Assembly (NCBI RefSeq): GCF_902809845.1
Contig: NZ_CADDWI010000009.1
Coordinates: 186,001 to 250,000 of the forward strand
Source of the DNA: Chelativorans sp. Marseille-P2723
GTDB lineage: Bacteria; Pseudomonadota; Alphaproteobacteria; Rhizobiales; Rhizobiaceae
Length of the DNA stretch: 64,000 nucleotides
Direction: 5' to 3'
Part shown: piece after piece, positions 49,255 through 58,616 of the stretch
Numbering within the stretch: position 1 is the stretch's first letter
Layout: every line of letters begins with the position of its first letter
Notes under the pieces: model-generated
What the model saw: the letters and a program-made list of their open reading frames with translations, nothing else
Databases searched by the model: none
What the model was told of the DNA's origin: nothing
Translations under genes and position numbers: made by a program

Positions 49255-49932
49255 TCATTTTTGCGCACGGCCGGAACGGGTAAGAATTGCAGTCCCTACG
49301 GCGGAGCTTGACAAGCCGCCGGCTTCGGCCACCAGCCTGAGAGCCGCACGGGCTCCGTGGACGGCGTCGCGCGGCATCCTGAAAGTTACTATTAGGCCGA
49401 GCTTGGCCCTGCCGAGAAGACTGACGCTGCTGCCGGGCAGAAGCTCCACCTCTCCAGGATCAGCCAAACCATTGCGATTCTGATCGGCGATAATTGCCAC
49501 ATCGAAAAGATCGGCATCGTCATCGGAAAGCTGGTCCAGCAATATGACGAGCTGCACCGGAGTTTCCCTCTTGTTGCGTATAAGGAAGGGGAACTGTCCC
49601 TTAGAACCCGGTGGAAGATAGACAGTCCGGTGCGGAATCACTTCAAAGTCGACTGGCTTCTTCCGGGCATTTGTTCCTGTTTTTGTATCAATGGAATGGG
49701 GAAACAGGGCCATCAGGCCGAATGCTGCAAGACATGCGCTGACACTGGCCGCGATCCTGCCTGTTCTTCCACGTTGGTTTCTACACGCGGCGCCATCTCC
49801 CAAAATGCGATGCCTTCGAGGCGGTTGTAGTAGGACGCGATACTGCAGATGAAAGACAATGACGAGCGCTTTGCCGCGCAGCAGCGACCGACATGTTCCC
49901 GGCGTTAGCGACCCCGATGAGGTCAGACGCAT
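49255..49932 (-). CDS. secreted protein with EF-hand-like loop, unknown function
   Basis: The open frame gives 225 residues, but the true start is unclear: the first 55 residues look untypical, and a TTG near 49806 would give a shorter protein with a hydrophobic signal region (IAASVSACLAAFGLMALF). The mature part has a beta-rich look. It contains DQNRNGLADPGE, a perfect 12-residue calcium-binding loop pattern (D, N, N, G, D and E at the right positions). It follows the IalB gene by three bases and is likely co-transcribed with it and the autotransporter. I do not recognise the family. Confidence 0.6.
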   Translation of the reverse strand: MRLTSSGSLTPGTCRSLLRGKALVIVFHLQYRVLLQPPRRHRILGDGAACRNQRGRTGRIAASVSACLAAFGLMALFPHSIDTKTGTNARKKPVDFEVIPHRTVYLPPGSKGQFPFLIRNKRETPVQLVILLDQLSDDDADLFDVAIIADQNRNGLADPGEVELLPGSSVSLLGRAKLGLIVTFRMPRDAVHGARAALRLVAEAGGLSSSAVGTAILTRSGRAQK

Positions 49933-49935
49933 ACG

Positions 49936-50616
49936 CTAGTTTGTGAGAACAGCAATGCGGTCTCGCGCAGCCGAAAACCCCGCGAGAGAGATGGTAAATG
50001 AAAGTGCTTCTCCAGCGTCCGAGAGAGCGTTTACCTGCAAACTATCCACCTTTCCAAGGACATTGCTGGTAGCCTCGTCGAAGGCCACATCCACAAAGCA
50101 GCCGGAAGGGAGGCAGGTGCGAAATGCCTCGTGCATCGAGAATGACTCCTCATCTGCCTCAAGCGCAACACCGCTCTTCAGCGCCAATCCAAACGGCAGG
50201 ACAAGTGCTCCGGCAAGTTTGTCCCCCTCGCGCCTCAATTCAAAAGCAAGGATCCGCTGACGGCTGTTCGGGTCAACTTGTTGCTGGACCATGACACAAC
50301 GCCTGGTCTCTCCATGAGCATCGCAAACCACCTGCCAATCCTGAAAACTCTCCTGGATCGAGGTCGCACCGCCCGGGAAGGTGGCGGCAGGTGCGGCGGT
50401 GGATTGTTCCGCATCCGCGCTCTTAATCGAACTGGCTTGTGCCGCGTAGATCGCATTTGCACCCGTGACAGCGTCATCGCTTCTGGAAACCAGTGTAGGG
50501 ACGATCAGGGCTGCCAGCGCCGCACCTGAAAGAAGAGCGCCCCCTCCAAGCAAGGAGCGGATAAGCGGCCTCATGAGACCACTCCCGCGCAAAACAGCTT
50601 GACCGAAGTTGAACAT
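49936..50616 (-). CDS. invasion-associated locus B (IalB) family protein
   Basis: A 226-residue secreted protein. A signal or anchor segment lies at about 17-42, followed by a low-complexity linker and the IalB domain (about 85-225), with FQDWQVVCDAHGETRRCVMVQQQ and FRTCLPSGCFVDVAFDE as family marks. The four cysteines in VCD, RRC and CLPSGC probably form disulfides in the periplasm. IalB proteins affect host-cell invasion in Bartonella, but are common in free-living relatives. The start follows GGAG at nine bases. It lies 93 bases after the autotransporter gene. Confidence 0.83.
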   Translation of the reverse strand: MFNFGQAVLRGSGLMRPLIRSLLGGGALLSGAALAALIVPTLVSRSDDAVTGANAIYAAQASSIKSADAEQSTAAPAATFPGGATSIQESFQDWQVVCDAHGETRRCVMVQQQVDPNSRQRILAFELRREGDKLAGALVLPFGLALKSGVALEADEESFSMHEAFRTCLPSGCFVDVAFDEATSNVLGKVDSLQVNALSDAGEALSFTISLAGFSAARDRIAVLTN

Positions 50617-50709
50617 AGGCTTTGTCTCCAGGAAATCTCTCTCAATTTCGCGGTATCAATTGCAGGCCTGCGATGGTGATTGATATCGCTATCCTGCCAA
50701 ACGGCTGGG

Positions 50710-53700
50710 CTAGAACTTCCAGTTCATGTTGCCATGCACCCCGTGGAGAGCCAGGCCGCGTTCGAACATGCCCGCATAGGAAAGGCCAAGTTCCAGATCT
50801 GCACTCACCAGCGCATCGACACCCAATTCCAATAGCCACACATCGCGTGCCTGCTGCGGCCCGTAGACAGTGAAGGTGCTGCTTCCCGCAAAGCTATGGG
50901 TTGCCGCGAGAACCTGGTCTTCGAACGAATGACGCCACGCACCCATTGCGCGTGCCCTTAGATCCATTTTCTCAAGCTCGAAAACGCTCGATGCCCGCAG
51001 CCCAAGAGTTCCGTACAACGCATCGAGCTGTCCACCGGCGCCATGAAGAGCAGCAGCGCGCCCCACTTCGGTATATCCCTCTCCATCGAGATTGACATAT
51101 GCGAGCGCGCCAAAGGGTTCAGCCTTTAGACGAGAGACTTCGAATGTGTAGCCCAGATCTCCGTATATCTGTGCGGTGCCTGCAGCGTATTCGGACGAAA
51201 GGAAATCGGTGTAGCCCGGAAAACTGACATTGCGCTCAATCTGAAGGGCGTGGTGGGTATAGTCGGCGCCAAGCCGCAGCCCAAGACCGCCCCAGTCAAG
51301 ACCACCATAAGCGCCAATGTGGAAGTTGTGACTCTTCGCCGACGAGTTCCGATCCTCCACATCGAACGTGGAGTGGGTATAGCCACCGACCAAACCGATG
51401 CGAAGCAGCTTGCTGAGAGGTAGGTCCGCACCGACGAGCATCCCGCCTTTAAGATGGTCGAGCTGCATGGCATTGCCATCGCCCTTCAGCTCGCCCCAGG
51501 CGCCGTAGGCCTGGGTCCAAAGGGCAAGCCAATCGGCTTCATCCGCATCCAGCCACACTGGCATCGGGGTGGGATCCTTAATGTCGATCCCAGCTTGGTA
51601 GACAAGCACCTTCTGCGCCTTGCTTTTATCGCCAAAAGCGGCGCGCAACCGGTTCGTGGTGGCAGCACGGAGGAAGCGGCTCTCATCCAGTAACGCTCCA
51701 CGGGTGGACGCATGGATCTCACCAGATATTTGATCAAAAGCGTTCCGTGCCTCTTCATCGGTCTGTAAGTAGGCGATCGCCCGGAAAAGCTCGTTGATAG
51801 GATAGCTGGTGCCTGGTTCGCGCGGGTCCTTCAACTCCTGCGCGGCATCTGCCGCTGCACCTTGATTTGGGGTCCATGCAGCTTCGCTGAAGTCCCTTTG
51901 CTGGCCGACAACAAGATAGACGTTATTCTCATCATACTGGTCCTCGATACCATAAAAGGTGGAAACCCAGGTATCACCGGCAAGTTCATATTCGCCCGTA
52001 AGACCACCCGCTGCAGCGAGAACCGCATAGCGGTGTTCGAGTGCATAGAAGGCCGGATCGAGCTTGCTGATATTGAGAATGGAACCGGCCTCGATGGTCG
52101 CGCTGCCGGATACGTCAATAAGATCTGCGGCTCCGGTCGACAACAGTTCCACCTGGTAGGTGGAGCCAGCATATTGGGTAAGATCGCCAGCAATGTTGAA
52201 GGTGCCTATGGAAGGACCGGGGGAGATGGTGCCGCCATTATAGACGAAGGTGTCGCCCACCGTTCCCGTACCGGCCACGGTCCCCCCGTCATTGACATGT
52301 ATCTGGCCGCCCAAAATGGCGCCAGTGGCAAGCTGAAGAGTACCGTCGTTGACATCAGTCCGGCCGGCAAAGCTGGAATTGTCGGCCGTCAGTATCGTCT
52401 TGCCCGAACCGTTATGCTCGATATGACCGGTACCGCTGATTTCCGAGTGGAACTCCTTTTCGTCGGAGCGATCGAAGATCAGCGTGCCGTCCGTCTCGAT
52501 GTCCACGCGAGAGGTGTTGTCGATGGAGCCTCCAGTGCCGCCGTCGCCAAGCTGCAGCTTACCCCTGAAGATCCTTGTCTCGCCCGTATAGGTGTTCTCA
52601 CCTGTCAGTATTGTCTTTTCCGTCCCGATCTGATGGACGTCGCCAGTTCCACTGATGCCTTTGGAGTAGACGTAGTCATTGGACCGGTTGAACTCGACCA
52701 GCCCATCATTGACGATATCTACGATCACCTCACCCGTCGTGCCATCGCCAGGTTTCTTGCCGCCCATATGGCCGATACGCAGTGTTCCGTTCTCCTCTAC
52801 CGTCAGTTTGCCGGCGGCCAGAGTACCGTTTATCACAAGGGTGCCGCCCTGAACGGTGGCTGCGCCGGTATAGCCGGAAGAATCGCCATCGAACACGGTG
52901 AAACCTTCATAGTGATTGACTGCGCTGTTCTCTAGGCTGCCTCCCACAAGGCCGGCAATGAAGCGATAATCGTCGGCTGCATCGTCCGAATGCTTGAAGT
53001 TGATCGTCCCGCTTCCTTCGCCGAACTGAACCCACTCGGCTTCCAGCGTTCCCGCCTTGCGGGCGGCAGAACTGGTGTCCGACAAGCCATGCTCGGCAAG
53101 GTAATCCTCAACGTCCTCGTGGATTTGATAATCCTCACCGACCGGTGACATCGCGCCAATATTGAGGATACCCGTCGATCCCTGCTGAGCAGCAATCAGA
53201 ACCGCGCCCTTGCTGTTGTCGACAGCGACAACGCCGTCTTCGTTGATGACGAGGACAGCATGAGCGCCCTCCTTCCTTGCGATCGTCAGCGACTCCCGGT
53301 TATCCCAAGTGCTGTCAGTCCCGGTAATGACGGCATAAGCTTTTGAATCTTCTTCGTTCGCCATCACCGCCACTGTGTTGTCGACCTTGCCTCCGCGGTC
53401 AACGACCAGATAACCCTCACCACGGTAGCCAAGGTCGAGGCGACCTCCATTGTGCATCGAAGCCTTGTTACTGGTAACGATAATGCCGACACCGGTTGTA
53501 TCCTTGGCGACCGTCACGTCGCCATCGGTCTGCGTGTAACCGAAATCCCGGGTTCTATACCAGGCATACCCCTGATCAGCGAGAACCATGCTGTCACGGT
53601 TTACGATCTCACCGCCGATATTTTCCACATGCGCGCGGGAGTTCGCTCCCTCGGCGACCATGACACGACCGTCTGTTTCCATAAAACCCCGCGTGTTGGG

Positions 53701-56700
53701 GTCGGCACCGTTTACAGTAAGATAGACCTCACCATACTGCTCGATGGTAAGGGTATCGTGGTTCAGCATTCGGCCTAAAACTTCAACGGTGACCTCGGCC
53801 TCGCCAGTCGAACCGACACCCATCGCCACCCGGCCATCCGTTTCAACAAGGCCGTTGGCATGGATATGAAGCACGGCCTTACCATTTTCGCCTAATGTAA
53901 GGGAGTCGCCATTAGACATCGTGCCGTGGACATTGACTTCAGCGCTGCTCGTTGCGCCGGTCCCCATGGACACCGCACCATCGGTTGTGACTGAGGAGTT
54001 TGCGTTGATGTCCAGCCTTCCCTTGCCATTTTCGGCCACAGTCAGGGTGTCATGATTGGTCATGTGACCATGCAGATTGACGATGCCCTCCCCCGTCGCT
54101 CCGGCTCCCAGCACCACGGCTCCCTGCGTCTCAATCCTGCGCAAATCCGCGGCAGTGCCTATGTTCAGCGTGCCGAAGCCGTCACCCCCTACTGTAAGCG
54201 TATCGCCATTGGTCATGTCGCCGCCCGTCAGGGTGACTACGCTCGTGCTCGTTTCGCCGGCGGCAATCGTAACCGCACCCGTGGTCGAGATATCACCACC
54301 AGCAACCGTTAGCGTAGCATCGCCATCTCCGCCTACAGTCAGCGTTCCTCCGGTCCACATGTCGCCATCAGTGAGCGTTACATAGCTCGTGCTCGTCTCT
54401 CCGGCGGCAATCGTCACGTTGCCGCCGGTCGTAATGTGGCCCTCGGTTACGGTCAGCGTTGCATCGCCGTCGCCGCCGACCATGAGATCGCGCGTGGTGT
54501 CGAGATTCCCGCCTCCCGTGATCGATACGGCGCTTGTGCCGGTTTCCCCCAGCGCAATTGCCATGTTTCCCAGGGTAAGAACTCCGCCACCATCAGTCAC
54601 TGTCAGCACTGCGTCACCGTGATGCCCGACGACCAAATCCTTTCCGGTGATCATGTGGCCGCCGTCACTCAGCGTGACACTGCTCTCGCTCGTCTCCCCA
54701 TGAGCGATCACCGCATTGTCAGCGGTGAGGATGCTGCCGCCGCCGCTTACCGATAATGTCGCATCACCATCATGACCCACCACCAGATCCATGCCAGTGC
54801 TCAGGTCGCCGCCACCGCCCAGCGTAACACTGCTTTCGCTCGTTGACCCATGAGCGATCACGGCATTGCCAGCGGTGAGGATGCTGCCGCCGCCGCTAAC
54901 CTCTAATGTCGCATCACCATCATGACCCACCACCAGATCCATGCCAGTGCTCAGGTCGCCGCCGTCGCCCAACGTGACACTGCTCTCGCTCGTCTCCCCA
55001 TGAGCGATCACCGCATTGCCGTCCGTGAGGATGCTGCCGCCGCCGCTAACCTCTAATGTCGCATTACCATCATGACCCACCACCAGATCCATGCCAGTGC
55101 TCAGGTCGCCGCCGTCGCCCAACGTGACACTGCTCTCGCTCGTCTCCCCATGAGCGATGACCGCATTGCCGTCCGTGAGGATGCTGCCGCCGCCGCTCAC
55201 CACGAGCGTGGCATCGCCTCCGCCACCGACTATCATGTCGGCGCCCGTGGTTACATCGCCGTTCGTTACACTGACATGACCTTCGCTCGGCTCATTGGCA
55301 GCAACGATTACATTGCCAGACGTATCAAGCTTGCCGTTGTGGATGATGAGGGAACCACTGCCACCGCCTCCCACCGCAAGGTCAGCTCCGGTGATCATGT
55401 CACCGTTCCACACGTCCACCACTCCTTGGCTGCCATGGCCGCTTGCAATCGCCACACTGCCTGCGGTGGTGATCAGATCCGCGCGCGCCCCACCGGCTTG
55501 CCCGACCGACAGCTCGCCTGTTCCGTCGCCGCCGACGATAAGATTGCCCTGGCTCGTGGTCATCGTGCCTCGCACATGCACGGAACCGTAACCCGTCTCA
55601 CCGCTGCCGATGGCAGCCGTTTCGGTCGTTGTAAGGGTTCCCTCGACGGTAAGTGCACCTGACCCGTCACCGCCAACGGTGAGCGTGTCGCCGGTTACCA
55701 TATTGCCGCCCACGGAAACCGAGCCATCGCCGGTATCGCGAAGTCCGATGGCGACCGCGCCGGTCGTGCTCACATTGCCATCGACAGAAAGCGCTCCGAG
55801 CCTCGCTCCACCTACTACCAGGCTGCCACCGCTGGTCATGCTCCCGCCGATCGTGACCGTTCCGGAAGCAGTTTCACCGCTGCCGATACTCACATCACCT
55901 GTGGTATTCACGCCCCCGCTCACCCGGAGCACTCCCGTGCCGTCGCCGCCAACCGTAAGCGAGTTGCCGTTCGTCATGCTGCCCGTAATCGAAACGGTGC
56001 CATGACCTGTCTCGGCAAGACCGATCGAGACAGCCTCGTCAGTACTCACATCGCCATTCACCGTGAGCGAGCCGGTGCCCGCTCCACCTACAGTGAGGGT
56101 ACTTCCATTGGTCATATTTCCGGCTACGATGTTGACGGTTCCGGCACTGCTGCTTCCAAGTCCGATCGAAACTGCGCCGGTCGTACTGATATTCGATCCA
56201 GCAGTCGTGTTGATCGTGCCGCTGCCGTGCTCCCCCACCGTCAAGCTGCCCGTCGTACTCAGATCCGCTCCGCCATTGAGGGTGATGACGCCAGCCACGC
56301 CGGAGCCTCGACCAACGGCAGTATCGCCACGAACGGTGATGTTGCTTCCGGTGGTCAGTGTTCCATTGGCAAATTCGCCCGCTACCAGATCCTGACCAAC
56401 GGTCAAAGCGCTCGATCCGTTACTGAAATCGCTGGCGCCATCCCGGCCGATGACAAGGCTGCCGTCAATGTTTGATATCGTACCAGTGTTCTGGAAAGAC
56501 CCGTTGCCCACGACGAGGGAGCCACCCACGCCCAGCGTACCGCTATTGGTGTAGGTGCCGCGTGCCGCGGCTGTGGAACCGATGACCAAATTGCCGGTGC
56601 CCACATTCATTGTACCGCTGTTGGTGAAGGTGGATGTTCCGGCAACCCCCACCGTGACATGGCCGCCGTTAACGACGACGCTACCACTATTCGTAAAGGT

Positions 56701-57300
56701 GCCTGTTGCTGCCACCCCCAGCGTGACGCTGCCCGACGCAACGGTGAGCGCACTGCCCGCATTGTTCGTGAAGGTCCCCTTACCGCTGGAGCCAACGATC
56801 ACACTTCCGCTTTGGACGGTAACCGTACCCTGCCCATTGTTGAGCACACCTTCTCCGGTGGAACCAACAACCAGATCCTGCGCAACGTCCAATCGGCCGC
56901 CGCTAATGTTCAGCCAACCCTGGCCAAACGATCCTGAAAGGGCGCGATCTCCAGAAAACCCGATATAGAGGCTCCTTGCCTGAGCGGTAAAACCACCGGA
57001 GATCAGCACCTGATCATAGCGCTGCGGCCGGGCAATGATGATTCCCGTACTTGGCGTCATGAAGAATTGATCCGTGGCCAGGCCGATATTGACGTCATGA
57101 GACATCGTGGGAAAGCCGCCGTTCGGATCCCAGTTAGAGAGGTTACTCCAAAGATTGTCGCCAAAGATCTGGACGCCGGTGGAGGCCGTGAAGGAACTCC
57201 CTCCCGCCCACCCAGTGGTCTCGGCCACAGCCGGCGATATGCCTGCAGCAGCCAGTGCGATCAGCGAAGCTGTCAATCTCAAGAACCGCTCTGTCCTCAT
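50710..57300 (-). CDS. giant autotransporter (type V secretion) with tandem 50-residue repeats
   Basis: A 2196-residue surface protein. The signal peptide covers residues 1-26 (ends AVA before ETTGWAGG). The passenger from about 140 to 1170 is built of 50-residue units, each of two about 25-residue half-units of the form LTVGGDGTGTLxVxGG, which should form a long beta-helix. Autotransporter-type beta-strand repeats follow (about 1490-1720, LTGENTYTGETRIFRGKLQLGDGG). The C-terminal barrel (about 1930-2196) ends NWKF, as expected. GAGGATCTC before the ATG supports the start. Probable adhesin or biofilm protein; expressed with IalB and the EF-hand-like protein downstream. Confidence 0.92.
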   Translation of the reverse strand: MRTERFLRLTASLIALAAAGISPAVAETTGWAGGSSFTASTGVQIFGDNLWSNLSNWDPNGGFPTMSHDVNIGLATDQFFMTPSTGIIIARPQRYDQVLISGGFTAQARSLYIGFSGDRALSGSFGQGWLNISGGRLDVAQDLVVGSTGEGVLNNGQGTVTVQSGSVIVGSSGKGTFTNNAGSALTVASGSVTLGVAATGTFTNSGSVVVNGGHVTVGVAGTSTFTNSGTMNVGTGNLVIGSTAAARGTYTNSGTLGVGGSLVVGNGSFQNTGTISNIDGSLVIGRDGASDFSNGSSALTVGQDLVAGEFANGTLTTGSNITVRGDTAVGRGSGVAGVITLNGGADLSTTGSLTVGEHGSGTINTTAGSNISTTGAVSIGLGSSSAGTVNIVAGNMTNGSTLTVGGAGTGSLTVNGDVSTDEAVSIGLAETGHGTVSITGSMTNGNSLTVGGDGTGVLRVSGGVNTTGDVSIGSGETASGTVTIGGSMTSGGSLVVGGARLGALSVDGNVSTTGAVAIGLRDTGDGSVSVGGNMVTGDTLTVGGDGSGALTVEGTLTTTETAAIGSGETGYGSVHVRGTMTTSQGNLIVGGDGTGELSVGQAGGARADLITTAGSVAIASGHGSQGVVDVWNGDMITGADLAVGGGGSGSLIIHNGKLDTSGNVIVAANEPSEGHVSVTNGDVTTGADMIVGGGGDATLVVSGGGSILTDGNAVIAHGETSESSVTLGDGGDLSTGMDLVVGHDGNATLEVSGGGSILTDGNAVIAHGETSESSVTLGDGGDLSTGMDLVVGHDGDATLEVSGGGSILTAGNAVIAHGSTSESSVTLGGGGDLSTGMDLVVGHDGDATLSVSGGGSILTADNAVIAHGETSESSVTLSDGGHMITGKDLVVGHHGDAVLTVTDGGGVLTLGNMAIALGETGTSAVSITGGGNLDTTRDLMVGGDGDATLTVTEGHITTGGNVTIAAGETSTSYVTLTDGDMWTGGTLTVGGDGDATLTVAGGDISTTGAVTIAAGETSTSVVTLTGGDMTNGDTLTVGGDGFGTLNIGTAADLRRIETQGAVVLGAGATGEGIVNLHGHMTNHDTLTVAENGKGRLDINANSSVTTDGAVSMGTGATSSAEVNVHGTMSNGDSLTLGENGKAVLHIHANGLVETDGRVAMGVGSTGEAEVTVEVLGRMLNHDTLTIEQYGEVYLTVNGADPNTRGFMETDGRVMVAEGANSRAHVENIGGEIVNRDSMVLADQGYAWYRTRDFGYTQTDGDVTVAKDTTGVGIIVTSNKASMHNGGRLDLGYRGEGYLVVDRGGKVDNTVAVMANEEDSKAYAVITGTDSTWDNRESLTIARKEGAHAVLVINEDGVVAVDNSKGAVLIAAQQGSTGILNIGAMSPVGEDYQIHEDVEDYLAEHGLSDTSSAARKAGTLEAEWVQFGEGSGTINFKHSDDAADDYRFIAGLVGGSLENSAVNHYEGFTVFDGDSSGYTGAATVQGGTLVINGTLAAGKLTVEENGTLRIGHMGGKKPGDGTTGEVIVDIVNDGLVEFNRSNDYVYSKGISGTGDVHQIGTEKTILTGENTYTGETRIFRGKLQLGDGGTGGSIDNTSRVDIETDGTLIFDRSDEKEFHSEISGTGHIEHNGSGKTILTADNSSFAGRTDVNDGTLQLATGAILGGQIHVNDGGTVAGTGTVGDTFVYNGGTISPGPSIGTFNIAGDLTQYAGSTYQVELLSTGAADLIDVSGSATIEAGSILNISKLDPAFYALEHRYAVLAAAGGLTGEYELAGDTWVSTFYGIEDQYDENNVYLVVGQQRDFSEAAWTPNQGAAADAAQELKDPREPGTSYPINELFRAIAYLQTDEEARNAFDQISGEIHASTRGALLDESRFLRAATTNRLRAAFGDKSKAQKVLVYQAGIDIKDPTPMPVWLDADEADWLALWTQAYGAWGELKGDGNAMQLDHLKGGMLVGADLPLSKLLRIGLVGGYTHSTFDVEDRNSSAKSHNFHIGAYGGLDWGGLGLRLGADYTHHALQIERNVSFPGYTDFLSSEYAAGTAQIYGDLGYTFEVSRLKAEPFGALAYVNLDGEGYTEVGRAAALHGAGGQLDALYGTLGLRASSVFELEKMDLRARAMGAWRHSFEDQVLAATHSFAGSSTFTVYGPQQARDVWLLELGVDALVSADLELGLSYAGMFERGLALHGVHGNMNWKF
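54601..55200 (-). repeat. four near-identical 150-bp units inside the autotransporter gene
   Basis: Within residues about 700-900 the 150-base unit is repeated four times with only a few base changes; for example the same stretch of more than 14 bases starts at 54901 and 55051, and a close variant at 54751. Other units of the gene are more divergent. The unit encodes GNAVIAHGETSESSVTLGDG and LSTGMDLVVGHDG segments. Such DNA identity favours gain and loss of units. Confidence 0.85.
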
Positions 57301-57902
57301 GAGATCCTCAATTCAAGTTCGAAGTATGCGATCGCTCAAAGGCATGCCCGAAGCCTTGCAACAGAAGCCGCATCAGACCGCTGCCGTCCGGGCAGGTTCC
57401 CAGCGGGAAATGCTGTAGGCGCGAGGCGCAATATTGCAGGCCAGATTTCAATCGCGATGGACTCGGGAAAGGATGACGGGGGGAGACGCAGAATGCCTGA
57501 TCAAATCTGAAATCGTTCATTCTGAAAGACCTGCATCAACATGTTGACAGCGGATAGGGAACCCGCACCACGGTTTCAAAGAAAGCTTTCGTAGGCTGTC
57601 TGCTCGAACAGCGTGAATGCCCTGCTTCTCCAAAAATACACAACTCATATACGAACCTGAAAATTAGTACCGATAAGGCAAAGTGACATTTGTGAAGCTC
57701 GCCCTTTTATGCAGTCACATAAACGTATTCGGAATACAATATGCGACTAGGGTTTATTCAGAATATTCTTGGCTATGTTGACATATGCGGAAGATTATCA
57801 AAGCTGAAGCGAGCCATTGATCTTACCCGCAACCTCCTCCTTCGCATGCACAATGGGTCAGTCACACAAGGCAGGCAGTATCAGGTTGTACTCGGCGCAG
57901 GT
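57301..57902. other. long AT-rich gap upstream of the autotransporter
   Basis: Six hundred bases without a convincing gene; the rightmost 250 bases are AT-rich. Three palindromes are visible: TCAACATGTTGA (57536-57547), GTATTC-G-GAATAC (57725-57737) and AGAATATTCT (57760-57769). The autotransporter promoter should be here. The open frame starting at 57741 runs antisense into the phosphoesterase gene and has no ribosome site. Confidence 0.6.
57536..57547. promoter_or_regulatory. 12-base perfect palindrome, possible autotransporter operator
   Basis: TCAACATGTTGA is perfectly symmetric and lies 236 bases upstream of the autotransporter start. It may be a binding site for a dimeric regulator of that gene; no partner is evident. 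Confidence 0.3.
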
Positions 57903-58604
57903 TCAGAGATTCAGAAGTGCATAAGGCCGTCCGGATGGCTTTTCGATTCGGTACGCGACATTGAAGACGGGAACCCCACCGGGAGTGCGGCCTTCATGCG
58001 TACCATGGTGGGCATGTCCGTGGACCACGGCCTGAACAGGAAAGCGATCGATCGTTTCAGCCAACCGCGAGGAGCCCAGAAACGGATAGATCTCCGGCGG
58101 CTCGCCGGCGACGGTGTCAACTATCGGTGCATAGTGCAGAATGGCTATTGAACGGTCGGTGCGAAGCTGACGCAGGGCGTTTTCCAGCTTCATAGCCTCG
58201 TGTACGGCTTCGGAGACCATGGCCTTGATCGCTTGCTCGCCGAAAGAGGCTAGCATGCGGCGGCCAAATCCTCCGATGAAGCCTTTCACCCCCGCAAACC
58301 CTACTCCCTTCAACTCCACTGCCTGGCCGTCGAGCAGGTGCACGCCGGCGCCCCGAAGCAGACGCACAACCTCTTCCGTATGGCCGCATTCGTGATCGTG
58401 ATTGCCTAGAACACCAACGACGGGTACCCCACATCCCCGCAGGTCTTCGGCTAAAAGCTCGGCCTCACGCGGCTTGCCAAGGTCAGTCAGATCGCCCGCG
58501 AGCACAAGAATCTCGGCCTCGCGGGTGATCTCGTTGAAGAGCTCCCGATAGGAAACTGTGGCATCCTCGCGCACATGCAGATCGGCTATTGCAGCGATCT
58601 TCAT
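57903..58604 (-). CDS. calcineurin-like metallophosphoesterase
   Basis: A 233-residue two-metal phosphoesterase. All motifs are present: ADLH (D8, H10), AGDLTD (D38), GNHDHE (N68, H69), LHYAP (about H156) and HGHAHHG (about 193-199). It is cytoplasmic with no signal peptide. Relatives cleave cyclic nucleotides, phosphodiesters in nucleic acids or nucleotide adducts; the substrate cannot be told. It is 12 bases after the nucleotidyltransferase gene on the same strand, so the pair forms an operon with opposing chemistry (transfer of a nucleotide versus phosphoester hydrolysis). Confidence 0.85.
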   Translation of the reverse strand: MKIAAIADLHVREDATVSYRELFNEITREAEILVLAGDLTDLGKPREAELLAEDLRGCGVPVVGVLGNHDHECGHTEEVVRLLRGAGVHLLDGQAVELKGVGFAGVKGFIGGFGRRMLASFGEQAIKAMVSEAVHEAMKLENALRQLRTDRSIAILHYAPIVDTVAGEPPEIYPFLGSSRLAETIDRFPVQAVVHGHAHHGTHEGRTPGGVPVFNVAYRIEKPSGRPYALLNL

Positions 58605-58616
58605 ACGTCGGCTCCG

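Noticed and set aside
49736..49816. Alternative ATG in another frame (MAPRVETNVEEQ) for the EF-hand-like protein
   Set aside because: The frame stops after 27 codons before reaching the conserved part; it would need a frameshift for which there is no other evidence.
51862..52935. Long plus-strand open frame inside the autotransporter gene
   Set aside because: It mirrors the repetitive coding strand, as do others between 54052 and 56475, and has no independent support.
54601..55200. Regular 150-bp repeats reminiscent of a CRISPR or satellite array
   Set aside because: The period is a multiple of three and the repeats are continuous protein-coding units with no unique spacers or cas genes; they are autotransporter modules.
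57741..58151. Plus-strand frame at the end of the gap before the phosphoesterase gene
   Set aside because: Half of it is antisense to the conserved C-terminus of the phosphoesterase and it lacks a ribosome site.
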